DNA of 64,000 bases from Allohahella sp002354735 (lineage in GTDB: Bacteria; Pseudomonadota; Gammaproteobacteria; Pseudomonadales; Oleiphilaceae): NCBI RefSeq assembly GCF_047946665.1, contig NZ_CP172312.1:1922001-1986000 (forward strand), written 5' to 3'. Shown here one piece after another: positions 62,472 to 64,000 of the stretch. The number at the start of each line of letters is the position of its first letter. The stretch's first letter is position 1. Under the pieces are notes generated by a model, which searched no databases, had not been told where the DNA came from, and saw nothing but the letters and a program-made list of their open reading frames with translations. The position numbers and the translations under genes are program-made.

Positions 62472-63935
62472 ATGATGCACACCCGTTCTTCTCCCCGTTT
62501 CGAGCTGCTTGGCCTTCGGGATCGTCTGATCATGGACCCCGTCCATGGCGGCATCGCGCTCAGCGAAATCGAGGTGGCGATTATCGACCACCCCCTGTTT
62601 CAACGACTTCGCTACATCTGTCAGAACGATATACTGTCATTGGTTTTTCCCGGCGCTACCCACTCACGTTTCCTGCATAGCATCGGCACCATGCACGTGG
62701 GCCATCGAATATTCAGTCAGCTCCTGGAAAACGCTCTGGCCGAGAGGGTAAAACAGCACGGTCAGGCCTACGACTTGAGTGAAAGCCAGCTTGGCGCGCT
62801 GCACTTTTTCACCCAGATCGTGCGATTGGCCTGCCTGCTCCACGACTGCGGCCACAGCAGCTTCTCTCATCAGTTCTCACGCGCTGAGTCGATTCACAAG
62901 CTTTTCGCTGACGGCAAGGCGGTGAAGACACTCTGGGAAGGCATCGACACGACGAAATTATTCGGAAGGCCGCCGGAAAAGATTGTCCATGAGCATTTTT
63001 CAGTGCGGTGTGCGATGGCCATTTTCCAAGATAGCCTGCCTGCATCAGCGGACTTCACCATGGACGATGTGCTTTGCCTGATGGAAACGACCGCGATACA
63101 GCCCAGCGAAGCGTTCATGGCGGCAACAGCTGCAATCTGGCCGGTGCTCACCGGTGATGCAGAGGGCACGCTATCCTCTCAGGACGCGCTAGACAATGCT
63201 GCCCGTCATCTCATCGAGACATTGGGGCTGGTGGTATCTGGCGAGTTCGATGCTGACCGAGCGGACTACATGCTCCGGGACGGCTTCCATTCGTCGGTCA
63301 CGATCGGCGGCTTCAATATCGATCATCTCCTCAAAAATCTTCATATTGGCTGGGATTCCAAGGCGAACTGGATGGGTTTTGCTGTCACTGGCAACGGCCT
63401 CGGCGCGCTTGAAGACTTCGTCTACAGCCGCTATCAGATGTACCGGAAGGTCTATGGTCACAAGACGTCCCAAGGCTTCGATCTCATTCTCAAGCACGCA
63501 ATCAATGAGGTCATGGCCGACAGTGAGGTGTCAGACTTTGTCTACGACTGCCTCACGGACATTCAGGAGTTCCGCCATTTGACCGACAATTATTTCTGGG
63601 AACAGTTCAGGCGGTTCGCACGCACGAACCCGAATTCATGGTCGGAGCGCATCATAAACCGACGGCGACTGAAGCATCTTCGTACCGTTCAGGATGCGGA
63701 CGCGGAAACCCTGAAAACCCTCTCCAGAACGCTCGACGACGAGCTTGGCATCGAGGCCGGTAATGGCGTCCTGCACTGCACCCTCAAGGCTCGCTTCTCC
63801 AAGATAGGCAGTGGCTATCGTGAAATCCGAGTGTTGAACAAGCGGACCGGCACGTACTCGGACATCACACACCAGAGCGACTTTTTCAGTAAATTCAGGG
63901 ATGTATCAATCACCCACTTTTACCGGGAACCCTGA
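62472..63935 (+). CDS. HD-domain phosphohydrolase, SAMHD1-like (COG1078)
   Basis: The 487 residues match the HD phosphohydrolase family that includes SAMHD1. The metal motif is present: H69 (RFLHSIG), H124-D125 (LLHDCGHSSFSH) and D262 (FDADRADYMLRD). These proteins are often dNTP triphosphohydrolases. The N-terminus ILSLVFPGATHSRF is typical. The function in bacteria is mostly untested; dNTP control or phage restriction is possible. Confidence 0.85.
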   Translation: MMHTRSSPRFELLGLRDRLIMDPVHGGIALSEIEVAIIDHPLFQRLRYICQNDILSLVFPGATHSRFLHSIGTMHVGHRIFSQLLENALAERVKQHGQAYDLSESQLGALHFFTQIVRLACLLHDCGHSSFSHQFSRAESIHKLFADGKAVKTLWEGIDTTKLFGRPPEKIVHEHFSVRCAMAIFQDSLPASADFTMDDVLCLMETTAIQPSEAFMAATAAIWPVLTGDAEGTLSSQDALDNAARHLIETLGLVVSGEFDADRADYMLRDGFHSSVTIGGFNIDHLLKNLHIGWDSKANWMGFAVTGNGLGALEDFVYSRYQMYRKVYGHKTSQGFDLILKHAINEVMADSEVSDFVYDCLTDIQEFRHLTDNYFWEQFRRFARTNPNSWSERIINRRRLKHLRTVQDADAETLKTLSRTLDDELGIEAGNGVLHCTLKARFSKIGSGYREIRVLNKRTGTYSDITHQSDFFSKFRDVSITHFYREP

Positions 63936-64000
63936 GCAGTCGGCTGCTCTCGTGCACCTGTCGGCTGCTGGTGGTACTGTAGCGAAATCCGGTGGGTGCA
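63936..64000. other. window edge, no gene seen
   Basis: The last 65 bases hold no frame I can support. GTCGGCTGCT occurs twice, 21 bases apart, with no clear function. Confidence 0.4.

Noticed and set aside
63939..63969. Direct repeat GTCGGCTGCT at the window end
   Set aside because: Two ten-base copies at a 21-base spacing; too short and too near the edge to interpret.
1..64000. CRISPR arrays, insertion sequences, prophage or integrase genes
   Set aside because: No regularly spaced repeats, transposase, recombinase or phage structural genes were found.

Overview
The window reads as one continuous stretch of a gammaproteobacterial chromosome, most like the Pseudomonas/Marinobacter-type orders. 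The evidence is a gacA-uvrC-pgsA run, a Gly-Cys-Leu tRNA cluster, a two-subunit pyruvate carboxylase, rimK-rimB, divergent etfBA/etfD, liuR-liuA-liuB, a type II secretion operon and a che2-like chemotaxis operon. Base composition is fairly GC-rich and even. I see no insertion sequence, prophage, CRISPR array or integrase. No species is assigned.

Layout. 1-3.1 kb (minus): pycB (cut by the window edge), pycA, rimB, rimK. 3.2-8.5 kb (plus): an ABC exporter, a GGDEF-EAL protein and an outer-membrane barrel. 8.5-12.9 kb (minus): a DUF4136 lipoprotein, a DUF2914 membrane protein and a 7TM-DISM/degenerate-GGDEF/EAL protein. 13.1-16.7 kb (plus): a PilZ domain fused to a Rossmann-type domain, then a PAS-GGDEF-EAL protein. 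16.7-19.4 kb (minus): a small unknown, a GNAT-nitrilase fusion and a hotdog thioesterase. 19.6-26.6 kb (plus): gacA, uvrC, pgsA, a DUF2237 gene, an XRE regulator and a GAF-PAS-PAS hybrid histidine kinase. 26.6-37.2 kb (minus): a chemotaxis operon headed by an MCP-like protein and a partner-switching pair, then cheY, cheA, an MCP, cheW, cheR, cheD and cheB. 37.3-41 kb (minus): a Ca2+/Na+ antiporter, tRNA-Leu, tRNA-Cys and tRNA-Gly, gorA and a GNAT gene. 41.1-50.3 kb: gspM to gspE on minus, gspC divergent on plus, gspD absent. 50.8-54.0 kb (plus): liuR, liuA, liuB. 54.1-58.3 kb: a PCu(A)C copper chaperone, etfA and etfB (minus) and etfD (plus) around a perfect palindrome. 58.3-62.3 kb (minus): a DUF1285 gene, sixA, gpsA, a STAS protein and a REC-PP2C phosphatase. 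62.3-64 kb (plus): a small ORF and a SAMHD1-like HD protein.

How the genes fit together. Signalling dominates. There are three composite GGDEF/EAL proteins and a PilZ receptor, the GacA regulator, a hybrid kinase, a full chemotaxis array, and two partner-switching modules that resemble HsbR/HsbA (or CrsR/CrsA) and RssB/RssC. The metabolic part links isovaleryl-CoA oxidation (liuA) to the ubiquinone pool through EtfAB and ETF-QO. The most unusual items are the PilZ-Rossmann fusion between two c-di-GMP enzymes, the three 18-residue FGLF repeats in CheA, the C-terminal tail motifs in the chemotaxis operon, and the split type II secretion locus.
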